Assembly (NCBI GenBank): GCA_023393165.1 | Contig: JAEWMJ010000006.1 | Coordinates: forward strand, 186,001 to 250,000 | Origin: Bacillota bacterium | Lineage (GTDB): Bacteria > Bacillota > Clostridia > Christensenellales > Christensenellaceae | Reading direction: 5' to 3' | DNA length: 64,000 nt | Shown: in pieces, positions 8,682-16,337 of the stretch | How positions within the stretch are numbered: position 1 is the first letter of the stretch | How the letters are laid out: each line of letters opens with the position of its first letter | Position numbers and translations under genes: made by a program | Notes under the pieces: generated by a model | What the model was told of the DNA's origin: nothing | What the model saw: only the letters and a program-made list of their open reading frames with translations | Databases searched by the model: none

Positions 8682-9299
8682 ATGAAAAAAAGAGCAACAA
8701 AATTATTTGGATTATTTTTATCGGTCGTTTTGATGGGCTCGTTTGCACCCATGGCTTTTGCGCAAACTGTTCCGCACATTCCTGCCCAAGCAGCCGCACC
8801 AACCGGCTCGGAAATAACTCAGCCGGCAGTTTCCGATGGCTCGGATACGGTCATGCGCGCAAATCCCCTGCCGTCTGAAAATTTGTCTTCCACGCCGGCT
8901 CCAGCCGCATCCGCAGCGGATTTAAGCGAAAAAGCTGACATTGAAGCGTTTGTGGACGCTGCAGAGGCTCAGCTTGGTAAAAAATATGTACGTGGAGGCA
9001 AGGGACCTTCCGTATTTGATTGTTCCGGGTTGGTGTATTATGCGCTGAAGAGCAGCGGGAACGGGATCCCGTATATGACGTCTCGTCTCTGGGCGGTAAG
9101 TTCCTATACCCGGGTGAACAGCATGGACGAATTGCAGCGGGGAGATGTCGTTTGCTTTCGCGGACACGTAGGGATTTATCTGGGAAACGGCGCGATGATC
9201 GACGCGTCTTACAGCCAGGGGAAAGTACGGATAACATACAACATACAGGAGAGCTCTTACTGGCAAAGAAATTTTATCTGTGGACGGAGACCGCTGTAA
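8682..9299 (+). CDS. Secreted NlpC/P60 cell-wall endopeptidase
   Basis: 205 residues with a signal peptide ending near AFAQ (27), an Ala/Pro/Ser-rich linker (30-80) and a C-terminal NlpC/P60 domain (about 85-205). The catalytic cysteine is C114 in FDCSGLVYYAL and the histidine is H162 in RGHVGIYLGNG. Enzymes of this family cut the D-glutamyl-meso-diaminopimelate bond of peptidoglycan stems. There is no SH3 or LysM wall-binding domain, so targeting may rest on the linker. The ATG five bases earlier is followed at once by a stop, which fixes the start at 8682. It has its own promoter region and terminator. Confidence 0.9.
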   Translation: MKKRATKLFGLFLSVVLMGSFAPMAFAQTVPHIPAQAAAPTGSEITQPAVSDGSDTVMRANPLPSENLSSTPAPAASAADLSEKADIEAFVDAAEAQLGKKYVRGGKGPSVFDCSGLVYYALKSSGNGIPYMTSRLWAVSSYTRVNSMDELQRGDVVCFRGHVGIYLGNGAMIDASYSQGKVRITYNIQESSYWQRNFICGRRPL

Positions 9300-9317
9300 A
9301 TATAATATAATCTCAAG

Positions 9318-9340
9318 GGCATCAAACAGATGCCTTTTTT
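9318..9340 (+). terminator. Intrinsic terminator after the NlpC/P60 gene
   Basis: GGCATC / GATGCC stem with a five-base loop and six T residues. Confidence 0.9.
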
Positions 9341-9498
9341 ATTTGCCCCAAAACCTGTTTATGGTTTATTCAGCGTTCAATTGTTAAATGGGACACATAT
9401 ATACGGTAACATTCCGCAAAACAATAAAATAAGATAATAATGACGGTAAGAATGTTCAAAAGAGTAAATTGCATCCAACGTGCAAAGGAGGATAAAAA

Positions 9499-9789
9499 AT
9501 GGACTTTACGGAATATATCAAGCCGGAGCTTCTTGTTTTAATTCCGGTATTATATTTAATAGGACTTGGACTCAAAAAATCGCAGTATCCGGATAAATGG
9601 ATACCGGTGACACTTGGGGCGATCGGGATATTTTTATCCCTGATCTGGGTTTTGGGCAGGACACTGCCCGCAAACAGCTCCTCTGATATTTTGACCGCAG
9701 CATTCACGGCAGTCGTGCAGGGAGTACTGCTTGCCGGGGCAAGCGTATACACGAATCAGGTTATAAAACAAACTTCAAAAAATGAATAA
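9499..9789 (+). CDS. Small holin-like membrane protein
   Basis: 96 residues with two to three hydrophobic segments (about 11-27, 38-55 and 72-90) and a polar C-terminus. The text (YIKPELLVLIPVLYLIG..., DKWIPVTLGAIGIFLS) matches what I recall of the phage holin family found in many clostridial genomes (Phage_holin_5_2 type). Such proteins form membrane lesions that release endolysins in phage, but outside prophages their role is unclear. No phage genes are near; the preceding gene is a wall hydrolase, which would be a suitable partner. AAGGAGG ribosome site. Confidence 0.7.
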   Translation: MDFTEYIKPELLVLIPVLYLIGLGLKKSQYPDKWIPVTLGAIGIFLSLIWVLGRTLPANSSSDILTAAFTAVVQGVLLAGASVYTNQVIKQTSKNE

Positions 9790-9798
9790 TTGCGCCAT

Positions 9799-9981
9799 TT
9801 AAGGGGGGACTCCCCCTTTTTTGTTTTTATAACCGGCGGCAGGCAGCCGACCGGATAAGTCGAATAAAAATTTGTTTATAAAAACTTCATATTTTTGTAG
9901 TGAAAAATTCATAATCTGGAGATAATATAATACCAGAGCAAAGAAAACAACAGGCCTCATGGGCTGATAACATTTTTTCAT
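9799..9981 (-). CDS. Possible small hydrophobic protein (60 aa)
   Basis: Minus-strand frame of 60 codons with an excellent GGAGG ribosome site seven bases before its ATG. It has a short hydrophobic segment (VVFFALVLYYLQIM) and a basic tail. Its 3' end runs into the terminator hairpin at 9801-9822, which is unusual. I recognise no family. The ribosome site makes it more credible than a random frame. Confidence 0.3.
   Translation of the reverse strand: MKKCYQPMRPVVFFALVLYYLQIMNFSLQKYEVFINKFLFDLSGRLPAAGYKNKKGGVPP
9801..9822. terminator. Bidirectional terminator
   Basis: GGGGG-ACT-CCCCC hairpin with A residues before and six T after. It ends the holin-like gene on the plus strand and could end a minus-strand transcript too. 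Confidence 0.75.
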
Positions 9982-10050
9982 AATTATTCCTCCACAGAAA
10001 GCGCCGCAAGAATTTGCCCGCTTTTTGTTTTCAAGGAGTTTATATATATG

Positions 10051-10084
10051 AAAAGGAGCGGCTTTTATTCCGTTCCTTTTTATT
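10051..10084. terminator. Hairpin between the holin-like gene and ferredoxin
   Basis: AAAAGGAGCGG pairs with CCGTTCCTTTT (one G-U pair) around an eight-base loop, with T after and A before. A terminator in either direction; it overlaps a 12-codon ATG frame that has AAGGAG upstream, which I do not call a gene. The rest of 9982-10175 holds the ferredoxin promoter region only. Confidence 0.55.
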
Positions 10085-10175
10085 GAAAAAATCTTTATTT
10101 TGAGGATTAATTCCAGAAAAGCGGTTTATAATAAAACCATAAGCGATTATATTGTAAAAAAGGTGGTAATGATAC

Positions 10176-10367
10176 ATGAAAGCTTACGTCGACAAGGATC
10201 AATGTATAGGCTGCGGAGTTTGTCCTACAGTCTGTGAGGAAGTGTTTGAAATGGGCGGAGAGGGCGTAGCCGTTGTGATCGGCGACGAGGTGCCTAAGGA
10301 TGCGGAAGACCGCGCAATCGAAGCGCAGGAATCATGCCCCGTTGATGCGATAAAAGTTGAAGAATAG
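10176..10367 (+). CDS. Small 4Fe-4S ferredoxin
   Basis: 63-residue electron carrier. Cluster ligands are C10, C13 and C16 (CIGCGVC) and C54 (ESCPVDAI), giving one [4Fe-4S] cluster. A fifth cysteine, C20, follows in PTVCEE; in some single-cluster ferredoxins this position is the remnant of a lost second cluster or forms a disulfide. Very acidic, as expected. A second copy lies 174 bases downstream under a separate terminator, so the two are expressed independently. GGTGG-type ribosome site. Confidence 0.95.
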   Translation: MKAYVDKDQCIGCGVCPTVCEEVFEMGGEGVAVVIGDEVPKDAEDRAIEAQESCPVDAIKVEE

Positions 10368-10369
10368 CT

Positions 10370-10399
10370 AAAAAAGAGCAGCTGACCGGCTGCTTTTTT
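10370..10399 (+). terminator. Intrinsic terminator after ferredoxin 1
   Basis: GCAGC / GCTGC stem with flanking A and T runs, directly after the stop codon. Confidence 0.85.
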
Positions 10400-10541
10400 C
10401 AACCCGGGATATATGGTCCTAATTGTGTTTGCATGAAAAAAATACCGATAAAAAATTGATTGATTCTAACTTGCATAGTTCTTTTGGTATGTTTTATAAT
10501 AAAAAAAATGGTAATTTTATACTGAAAGAGGGATTGCAATT

Positions 10542-10730
10542 ATGAAAGCTTATGTGGACAAGGATTTATGTATCGGATGCGGGCTTTGCCCAAATATTTG
10601 CCCCGAGGTATTTGAGTACGGTCTGGAAGACGTGGCTACTGTGATTGTAGACACAGTTCCGAAAGACGCGGAAGACAGCGCGAAAGAGGCTGCGGATAGC
10701 TGCCCCTCGGAAGCGATCCGCGTAGAATAA
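10542..10730 (+). CDS. Small 4Fe-4S ferredoxin (paralogue)
   Basis: 62 residues, about two-thirds identical by eye to the preceding ferredoxin, with the same ligands C10, C13, C16 and C54 and the same extra C20. The divergence lies mainly in the middle loop (PEVFEYGLEDVATV) and the C-terminal helix (SCPSEAIRVE), so the two may have different potentials or partners. It has its own promoter region and terminator. The flavodoxin at 10922 follows, making a small cluster of low-potential carriers. Confidence 0.95.
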   Translation: MKAYVDKDLCIGCGLCPNICPEVFEYGLEDVATVIVDTVPKDAEDSAKEAADSCPSEAIRVE

Positions 10731-10742
10731 GAAACAAGTGCA

Positions 10743-10778
10743 GTAAAAAAACCGGCGTATATGCGCCGATTTTTTTAC
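10743..10778 (+). terminator. Intrinsic terminator after ferredoxin 2
   Basis: CGGCG / CGCCG stem, loop TATATG, extended by pairing of GTAAAAAA with TTTTTTAC. Confidence 0.9.
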
Positions 10779-10921
10779 ATGCGCCAATTCGCTCCGAATT
10801 ATTTTCAGATAATGAGTTGTAAAAAATAAATAAAATAACTTTTCCAAATAAAGGGTTTTGAATCTGACTATCGAAATTTTAAGCATGACTGAAAAGGCTA
10901 TAGTTTAAAGGAGAAATAAAC

Positions 10922-11380
10922 ATGAAATCAATTGTTTTGTATTTCACCCGCACAGGAAATTCAAAACGTATTGCCCAGAAAATAGCGGAAAAAGCCGGAT
11001 GCGGTTTATCGCAAATCACGGATGAAAAAAACTGGAAGGGTATTTTTGGATTTTTGCGCGGAGGGTATTACGCAATCACATTTCGTGAGACAAACCCCAG
11101 GCTTATTCCCATGGTGGGTTTTGCTGAATATGACCGGATAGCGATAGTTGGTCCAGTGTGGGCAGGCAACGCCGTACCCGCTGTATTTTCCCTGCTCATG
11201 CGGGAAAAGGCCAGCTTGGATAAGATTTGCCTGGTTTTAAGCAGCGGCGGGGGGGAAACGGCCCCTGTTTTTGAAAAGCTGGAATCCAGGATCGGAAAGA
11301 TTCCTTTTAAGTTCGGTATACCGAAAAACAAGGCTGACGAAGATCAGGCAGCAGCCCAGGCGGCGGATGTTTTGCGCTGA
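10922..11380 (+). CDS. Flavodoxin family protein
   Basis: 152-residue FMN-binding fold. The phosphate-binding loop is FTRTGNSKRIA at about 8-18; the second and third loops are seen at VGPVWAGNAVPAV and LSSGGGETAP. The size fits short flavodoxins or flavodoxin-like reductases. It probably swaps electrons with the ferredoxins encoded just upstream. The methyltransferase at 11444 follows by 63 bases with no terminator, so the two may be co-transcribed. AAAGGAG ribosome site. Confidence 0.85.
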   Translation: MKSIVLYFTRTGNSKRIAQKIAEKAGCGLSQITDEKNWKGIFGFLRGGYYAITFRETNPRLIPMVGFAEYDRIAIVGPVWAGNAVPAVFSLLMREKASLDKICLVLSSGGGETAPVFEKLESRIGKIPFKFGIPKNKADEDQAAAQAADVLR

Positions 11381-11443
11381 TAATCAATAAAAAGCGCGAA
11401 GCGCCGCTGAAGGAGCTGCTCAAATTAACGGAGGGGTGGCAGG

Positions 11444-12247
11444 ATGACAAACGGTGCTGAAAAACCGGAATACGGCAACTGGGTGACAAGCCAATCTATT
11501 ATTATGCTGCTGACATTCACGGCGATTTTTGCCGTTGCTGCTGCTATAGCGTATTTTGGTGCCTGGTACGTATCATTTCTGATGGGGGTCGGAATTATAC
11601 TCACCGTATTAATGCTTCTATTTCTGTCTGTTTCTCTATACTATCTTGCTGCCAGATATGTTCTTTCTTACGACGGCGGGAATGTGCAGGAGCAGCTTTT
11701 AGATCTGATCTTATCTCACATACCAAAAAAAACATATAAAAATATATTGGATATAGGCTGCGGAAGCGGAGCCCTTGCAATAAAACTGGCAGAAAAATTT
11801 CCTCATGCACAGGTGACCGGCCTGGACAGTTGGCGCGCCGGGCGGGAATATACGATGGAACAATGCCGGCAAAACGCATGCCTGGCTCATGTGAATGGAA
11901 GTACCGATTTTATAAACGGGTCTGCGGTGAATCTCCCTTTCGAGGGTGGATCGTTCGATTTGGTAGTAAGCAATCTTTCTTTTCATGAAGTACGGGATGC
12001 AAGAGACAAATGGGATGCGGTTAGAGAGGCGCTGCGCGTGCTCAAACCTGAGGGAGTATTTGTTTTCCAGGATAAATTTTTATTAAGATCTCTTTATGGA
12101 GAAAAGGAGAGCCTTCAAGATAAAGTTTATTTTTTTGGCGTCCGTAAGGCTCAGTTTATTGATACCAGCCGCGAAGAATTTATACCAAGATTATTAAAAA
12201 TACCGTTTGCGCTTGGGAGAATCGCAATAATCTGCGGCACCAAGTAG
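11444..12247 (+). CDS. Membrane-anchored SAM-dependent methyltransferase
   Basis: 267 residues: two N-terminal transmembrane helices (about 17-36 and 42-66) followed by a cytoplasmic class I methyltransferase. Motif I is LDIGCGSGALAIKLA, then VTGLDSW, and FDLVVSNLSFHEV as the post-motif. This layout is common in clostridial proteins annotated only as methyltransferases. A lipid or membrane-bound substrate is likely from the anchor, but nothing in the context identifies it. Strong GGAGGGG ribosome site. Confidence 0.8.
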   Translation: MTNGAEKPEYGNWVTSQSIIMLLTFTAIFAVAAAIAYFGAWYVSFLMGVGIILTVLMLLFLSVSLYYLAARYVLSYDGGNVQEQLLDLILSHIPKKTYKNILDIGCGSGALAIKLAEKFPHAQVTGLDSWRAGREYTMEQCRQNACLAHVNGSTDFINGSAVNLPFEGGSFDLVVSNLSFHEVRDARDKWDAVREALRVLKPEGVFVFQDKFLLRSLYGEKESLQDKVYFFGVRKAQFIDTSREEFIPRLLKIPFALGRIAIICGTK

Positions 12248-12364
12248 CAAATTATAAAAAACATTTATTTTCGCTGTTTTTTTACGCATGGCGCTTTGAT
12301 ATACTGAATGGGACATTATTCACTGACACGAATGCAATAAGTCCAAAAAAAACAGAGGAGAAGT

Positions 12365-13579
12365 ATGGCGATACAAGTTGATACAGGCACGGTTATTCTG
12401 GCGGCTTTATTAGTAAACATTTTTATGATTATTCTTCTGCTTGGGTACCGCGGCAGATTAAAAAAAGAACGTTCAATCAGCTTTTTTTTAAAAGCCAAGA
12501 TTTTCCAGATGTCTGTTTTTATTTCTTGGGGAATTTTGCTGCTTTTGTCATTGCCGGGATGGTCGCAGACTATTTTGCTTCTGGCTGGAAACGCATTTTT
12601 TCTGACTGCGATCGTTTACGAATGCCTTGCGTATCTCATGCTGCTCAAGGAATGCAGCACAACTTTAAAAAGTGCTTATATAAGCCTTTTAATTATATTC
12701 ATATCTGCATTTTGCCTTATTTATTTTTTGGAAGCTTCTGAAGACTTCCGCATCATAACCTTTTCTATAATGGCGGTAACGATCATATTATATACGGCGA
12801 TACTATGTTTTATCCGCAAAAGAAATTCGTTTCTTTTGAAACTTGTCGGTGTTTTGTACTTGCTGATAATGGGGGCTTTTGCCGCGAGAGCGCTTGTTGC
12901 GGGAGGTATTTTTGGCGCTGACGCCGCAATTAAACTGCAAGGGCAGTCATGGCTGGCTTTTTCGCTGCTTGTACTCATGATACTTGAAAACAACGGATTT
13001 ATTTTGCTTGCAAAAGAGCAGACCGACGAAAAATTACTTGCTCTTGCAAACATTGACGAACTTACGGGTATAATGAACCGCAGGGCGTTTTTTGAACAGA
13101 CCGGGCGCGCCCTGCGTTATTTCGTCCGGAAAAAAGCGCCGGTATCATTTATGCTGATAGATATTGACAGTTTTAAACAAGTGAACGATACATACGGCCA
13201 TTTTGTGGGGGATATCGCTTTAATAAACGTGGCCAGGGAAATGCAGAATCAGTTAAGGAGCTACGATTTTCTGGGAAGGTTCGGAGGCGATGAGTTTGCG
13301 GTAATGCTGCTGGAAACAGGTGAGAGAGATTCGGATACGGTGGCGGAAAGACTAAGGTCAATGGTCGAATCAAAATTGATTTATGACGAGCGTATCAAAT
13401 TACAGATTACAATCAGCATAGGAATAACAACGGTGATTCCGCAGAATAATACCACAATAGAGATGCTGTATAAGATGGGAGACTGGGCGCTGCATGAAGC
13501 GAAGCTGGCGGGCGGCAATTGTATGGTAAGGGCTGGCGGAATCAATGAAAAAGGAGGGGGAGATGGAACGGTTAGTTAA
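12365..13579 (+). CDS. Membrane-bound diguanylate cyclase
   Basis: 404 residues with six to seven hydrophobic helices in the first 215 and a GGDEF domain in residues about 225-390. The active site GRFGGDEF is intact, and RSYD upstream gives the RxxD inhibition site, so a working cyclase with feedback control is expected. The membrane part resembles no named sensor domain that I can identify. Its last 17 bases overlap the start of the flavodiiron gene, so the two are translationally coupled. Good AGAGGAG ribosome site. Confidence 0.9.
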   Translation: MAIQVDTGTVILAALLVNIFMIILLLGYRGRLKKERSISFFLKAKIFQMSVFISWGILLLLSLPGWSQTILLLAGNAFFLTAIVYECLAYLMLLKECSTTLKSAYISLLIIFISAFCLIYFLEASEDFRIITFSIMAVTIILYTAILCFIRKRNSFLLKLVGVLYLLIMGAFAARALVAGGIFGADAAIKLQGQSWLAFSLLVLMILENNGFILLAKEQTDEKLLALANIDELTGIMNRRAFFEQTGRALRYFVRKKAPVSFMLIDIDSFKQVNDTYGHFVGDIALINVAREMQNQLRSYDFLGRFGGDEFAVMLLETGERDSDTVAERLRSMVESKLIYDERIKLQITISIGITTVIPQNNTTIEMLYKMGDWALHEAKLAGGNCMVRAGGINEKGGGDGTVS

Positions 13580-14753
13580 AAACAACGTGGAATGGGTTGG
13601 TAAAGTTGACTGGGAACTGCAAAAGTTTCATGGAAACGAGTTATCCACTTTCCGCGGGACCACATACAATTCGTATTTGATCCGCGAAGAAAAAAACGTA
13701 CTGATCGACACGGTCTGGAAACCGTTTGCAGCCGATTTTGTAGAGAACTTATCCAAAGTTATTGATTTATCAAAAATCGATTATGTCATAATTAATCATG
13801 GGGAAGTTGACCACAGCGGTGCGCTTCCCGCATTGCTGCAAAAGATTCCGGGAATACCGGTTTATTGCACCGCAAATGGTGTGGATTCCCTTCGGGGCCA
13901 ATACCATCAGGATTGGAATTTTCACACGGTAAAAACCGGCGACCGTCTGCCGGTAGGAAACGGCAAGGAATTAATTTTTATTGAGATGGCCATGCTGCAC
14001 TGGCCGGACAGTATGGCAACATATCTGACGCAGGACAACATCCTTTTCAGCAACGATGCGTTTGGCCAGCATTTGGCCGGAGAAGAACTGTGGGCCGATC
14101 TGGCTGACCAATGCGCGCTTTATGAAGAGGCTGTCAAATATTATGCCAATATCCTCGCGCCCTTCAGCTTTGTAATGCGGAATAAGCTGAAGGAGATTGC
14201 CGGAATGAATCTGCCTTTCAGCGTCATCGCGCCCAGCCACGGAATGATTTGGCGAAAAGATCCCGCACAGATCATAAACCGGTATTCGGTTTGGGCAAAC
14301 GATTACCAGGAAAATCAGATCACGGTTCTTTACGATACCATGTGGCAGGGGACAGAGGAACTTGCGCACAGAATCGCCTGGGGCGTCAAGGCGGCTGATC
14401 CCGCGGTCCGCGCTGTTGTGCACAACCTGGCCAAGACAGACAAAAACGATGTGATTACGGATGTGTTTAAATCAAAAACCGTGGCAATTGGGTCTCCTAC
14501 GGCGAATAACGGGATCTTAAGCGCGGTGGCGGCAATACTGGCCTTAATTAAGGAAATGAGATTCAGAAACAAGAAGGCCGCGGTTTTCGGGACCTACGGA
14601 TGGAGTGGCGAGGGAACACGGATATTGAAACAGGCAATGACCGACGCCGGATTTGCCGTGATGGACGAAGGGTTGAGGTATAAATGGTATCCGGACGAAA
14701 CAGGGAAAACGGCGGCGTTTGAATACGGTAAAAAAATTGCGGCCTTTTCATAA
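13563..14753 (+). CDS. fprA: Flavodiiron protein (FprA-type A flavoprotein)
   Basis: Two-domain enzyme that reduces O2 to water (or NO to N2O) to protect anaerobes. The metallo-beta-lactamase-like diiron domain carries H79, E81, D83 and H84 (HGEVDH) at canonical positions, with further ligands in MLHWPDS, NDAFGQH and SHGMIW. The FMN domain begins near 255 (VLYDTMWQGTEELA). No rubredoxin or flavin reductase domain is fused, so electrons would come from separate carriers. I start at the ATG at 13563 because AAGGAGGGGG lies directly before it. The overlap with the GGDEF gene implies shared expression. Confidence 0.95.
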   Translation: MERLVKNNVEWVGKVDWELQKFHGNELSTFRGTTYNSYLIREEKNVLIDTVWKPFAADFVENLSKVIDLSKIDYVIINHGEVDHSGALPALLQKIPGIPVYCTANGVDSLRGQYHQDWNFHTVKTGDRLPVGNGKELIFIEMAMLHWPDSMATYLTQDNILFSNDAFGQHLAGEELWADLADQCALYEEAVKYYANILAPFSFVMRNKLKEIAGMNLPFSVIAPSHGMIWRKDPAQIINRYSVWANDYQENQITVLYDTMWQGTEELAHRIAWGVKAADPAVRAVVHNLAKTDKNDVITDVFKSKTVAIGSPTANNGILSAVAAILALIKEMRFRNKKAAVFGTYGWSGEGTRILKQAMTDAGFAVMDEGLRYKWYPDETGKTAAFEYGKKIAAFS

Positions 14754-14803
14754 AACAAGAGCTTCTCTGGGACGGATAAAATGGAAAGGCATTTGTTTGG
14801 CGG

Positions 14804-14836
14804 ACGGTATAGCTTTGCGGTTATACCGTTTTTTTC
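14804..14836 (+). terminator. Intrinsic terminator after the flavodiiron gene
   Basis: ACGGTATA / TATACCGT perfect stem with a ten-base loop and a T run. Confidence 0.9.
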
Positions 14837-14972
14837 GTTTAATACGCCGCAATTATTTTGCCTGATAAATTGTAAATCAGTACATAAAACGCCCGGAAGG
14901 TTTAGTACGCCGTATTCCGGTTTAAATATTTAATGGAAACATATTGATCAATCAGGATATGGGGTGAAAAAA

Positions 14973-15140
14973 ATGACAAGAAAAAAAGGTGTTTGTAAAC
15001 TTGAAAGCGGACACTATGTCAGGGCGGATCTGGTAGTCCGTGAAGACCCCGAAAAAGGCGAAGCCACATATGCGCATCCTTTTACCGGGGAATTATGCAA
15101 GACCGTTGAACTGGATCCGGATGAAACGAAAAATAGATAG
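14973..15140 (+). CDS. Small conserved-looking hypothetical protein (55 aa)
   Basis: 55 codons from ATG after a GGGGTG ribosome site, ending at TAG and followed directly by a strong terminator, which supports a real short transcript. The protein is polar (MTRKKGVCKLESGHYVRADL..., HPFTGELCKTVELDPDE) with two cysteines and no membrane segment. I recognise no family. Confidence 0.6.
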   Translation: MTRKKGVCKLESGHYVRADLVVREDPEKGEATYAHPFTGELCKTVELDPDETKNR

Positions 15141-15149
15141 ATAGACGCT

Positions 15150-15189
15150 AAAGGCCTTTGTAAAGCATGCTGCTTTACAAAGGCTTTTT
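15150..15189 (+). terminator. Strong intrinsic terminator
   Basis: Perfect 14-bp stem GCCTTTGTAAAGCA / TGCTTTACAAAGGC with a three-base loop and five T, ten bases after the small ORF. Confidence 0.95.
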
Positions 15190-15301
15190 ATGTTTTTGGC
15201 CAAATGTGCTGATTCACCGGAACGGCAGAAAACCATCTTTAAAAATAATAGGATTTTGGATCGGATTATGGTATGATAAAACAAAAAATCCGGGGTTGCA
15301 T

Positions 15302-15982
15302 ATGAAAAAAATTCATAAGCAAAAAAAGAACAATAAATGGACTGCGGCCGTATGGATCATCGTTGCAGTCATCGTTGCATGCACCGCTTGGGCAAATGGG
15401 ACGATTCTTTTATCTTCGGACCGGTATATTGTCGGAGCGCAGGAAGCCGGAGATTTTGGTGCGGACTGCATACTCATTCTTGGCGCCCGGGTAGACGGGA
15501 ACGAACCCAGCCAGATATTGGAAAGCCGCCTTGCTTGCGGGGTTGATCTGTACAACCGTGAAGATGCGCCCAAACTGCTTTTGACAGGTGATGGCGGGGA
15601 AAACCGGTACGATGAAGTGAGCGTGATGCAGCAGTACGCAATCCAATCAGGAGTTCCGGAACAGAATATTTTACTGGACCGCAGAGGGTTTGATACATAT
15701 GAATCCATTTACCGTGCGAAGGAACTGTACGGTGTGCGCAGAGTGCTGATAGTTACCCAGTCTTATCATTTGTACAGGGCGCTTTATATTGCGCGCGCAT
15801 TAGGACTTGAAGCGCGGGGTGTTGCAGCCGAGCCGCAGCAGAAGGGACAATTGTACCGCGATTTGCGTGAGGTGGTGGCGCGCTGCAAGGACTTTGCCGT
15901 ATGCATCGCTAAACTCCGGCCCGGGCAAATGGATACCGTATCAATTTTAAATAACGGCGGAGCAGGCGTTACTTCCGGGTAA
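15302..15982 (+). CDS. SanA/YdcF-like DUF218 membrane protein
   Basis: 226 residues: a basic N-terminus, one transmembrane helix (about 13-31) and a DUF218 domain outside the membrane. Typical features are CILILGARVDGNEPS, the charged LTGDGGENRYDEVSVM block and VTQSYHLYRALYIAR. E. coli relatives (SanA, YdcF, ElyC) affect envelope integrity and resistance to vancomycin, by an unproven mechanism. The ATG at 15302 gives a standard-length protein; the frame extends upstream into the preceding terminator, which cannot be coding. A degraded flavodoxin-like gene follows by nine bases. Confidence 0.85.
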   Translation: MKKIHKQKKNNKWTAAVWIIVAVIVACTAWANGTILLSSDRYIVGAQEAGDFGADCILILGARVDGNEPSQILESRLACGVDLYNREDAPKLLLTGDGGENRYDEVSVMQQYAIQSGVPEQNILLDRRGFDTYESIYRAKELYGVRRVLIVTQSYHLYRALYIARALGLEARGVAAEPQQKGQLYRDLREVVARCKDFAVCIAKLRPGQMDTVSILNNGGAGVTSG

Positions 15983-15991
15983 GGAGAAATT

Positions 15992-16259
15992 ATGAAAATC
16001 TGCTGCATAATGTGTATTTTTCACCAAACGGTATGAACAGAGGGCGGTAAACGCAATCGGACACGGGCAGGGACGTGATATTCGTACAATCGATATTACG
16101 GCCCCGCGACTGCGGGAAACCCAGGCTGCTGAACCGGGCGATATTGTGGTAATCGGGAAGCCGGTTTACGAATATTTTATTGAAAATTTAAGCGTATTTT
16201 TAGCGGTTTTCTGCCAGCAAATGGCGACTATGGAATATAACGTGTTTTCAAAAAATTAA
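15992..16259 (+). pseudogene. Frameshifted EFR1-type flavodoxin/ferredoxin remnant
   Basis: An AAGGAG site and ATG open a frame that stops after 14 codons. A neighbouring frame shows VYFSPNG, and a third continues RAVNAIGHGQGRDIRTIDIT, RETQAAEPGDIVVIGKPVYE, then LSVFLAVF to a stop at 16257-16259. In order these match the first third of EFR1-family proteins (flavodoxin fold plus 4Fe-4S), which begin with a YFSPTGTT loop and ...GDIVVIGVPVY. The remaining two-thirds, including the ferredoxin part, is missing. It is therefore a decayed gene behind the DUF218 gene. Confidence 0.6.
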
Positions 16260-16260
16260 C

Positions 16261-16287
16261 TAATAAATTAATAATTATATACGATAA
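16261..16287 (+). promoter_or_regulatory. Candidate sigma-D (sigma-28) promoter for motAB
   Basis: TAAT, then a 15-base spacer, then TACGATAA, ending 50 bases before motA. The motility sigma factor consensus is TAAA-N15-GCCGATAA. A site of the same build lies upstream of the chemoreceptor gene (41299-41325). Confidence 0.4.
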
Positions 16288-16337
16288 ATTAATAAGCAGT
16301 ACGGTAGGGACAAAACAGAAACATAGAGGTAATTTTA

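Noticed and set aside
10051..10086. 12-codon ORF with AAGGAG site before ferredoxin 1
   Set aside because: It coincides with a terminator hairpin whose stem explains the sequence; there is no evidence for a peptide.
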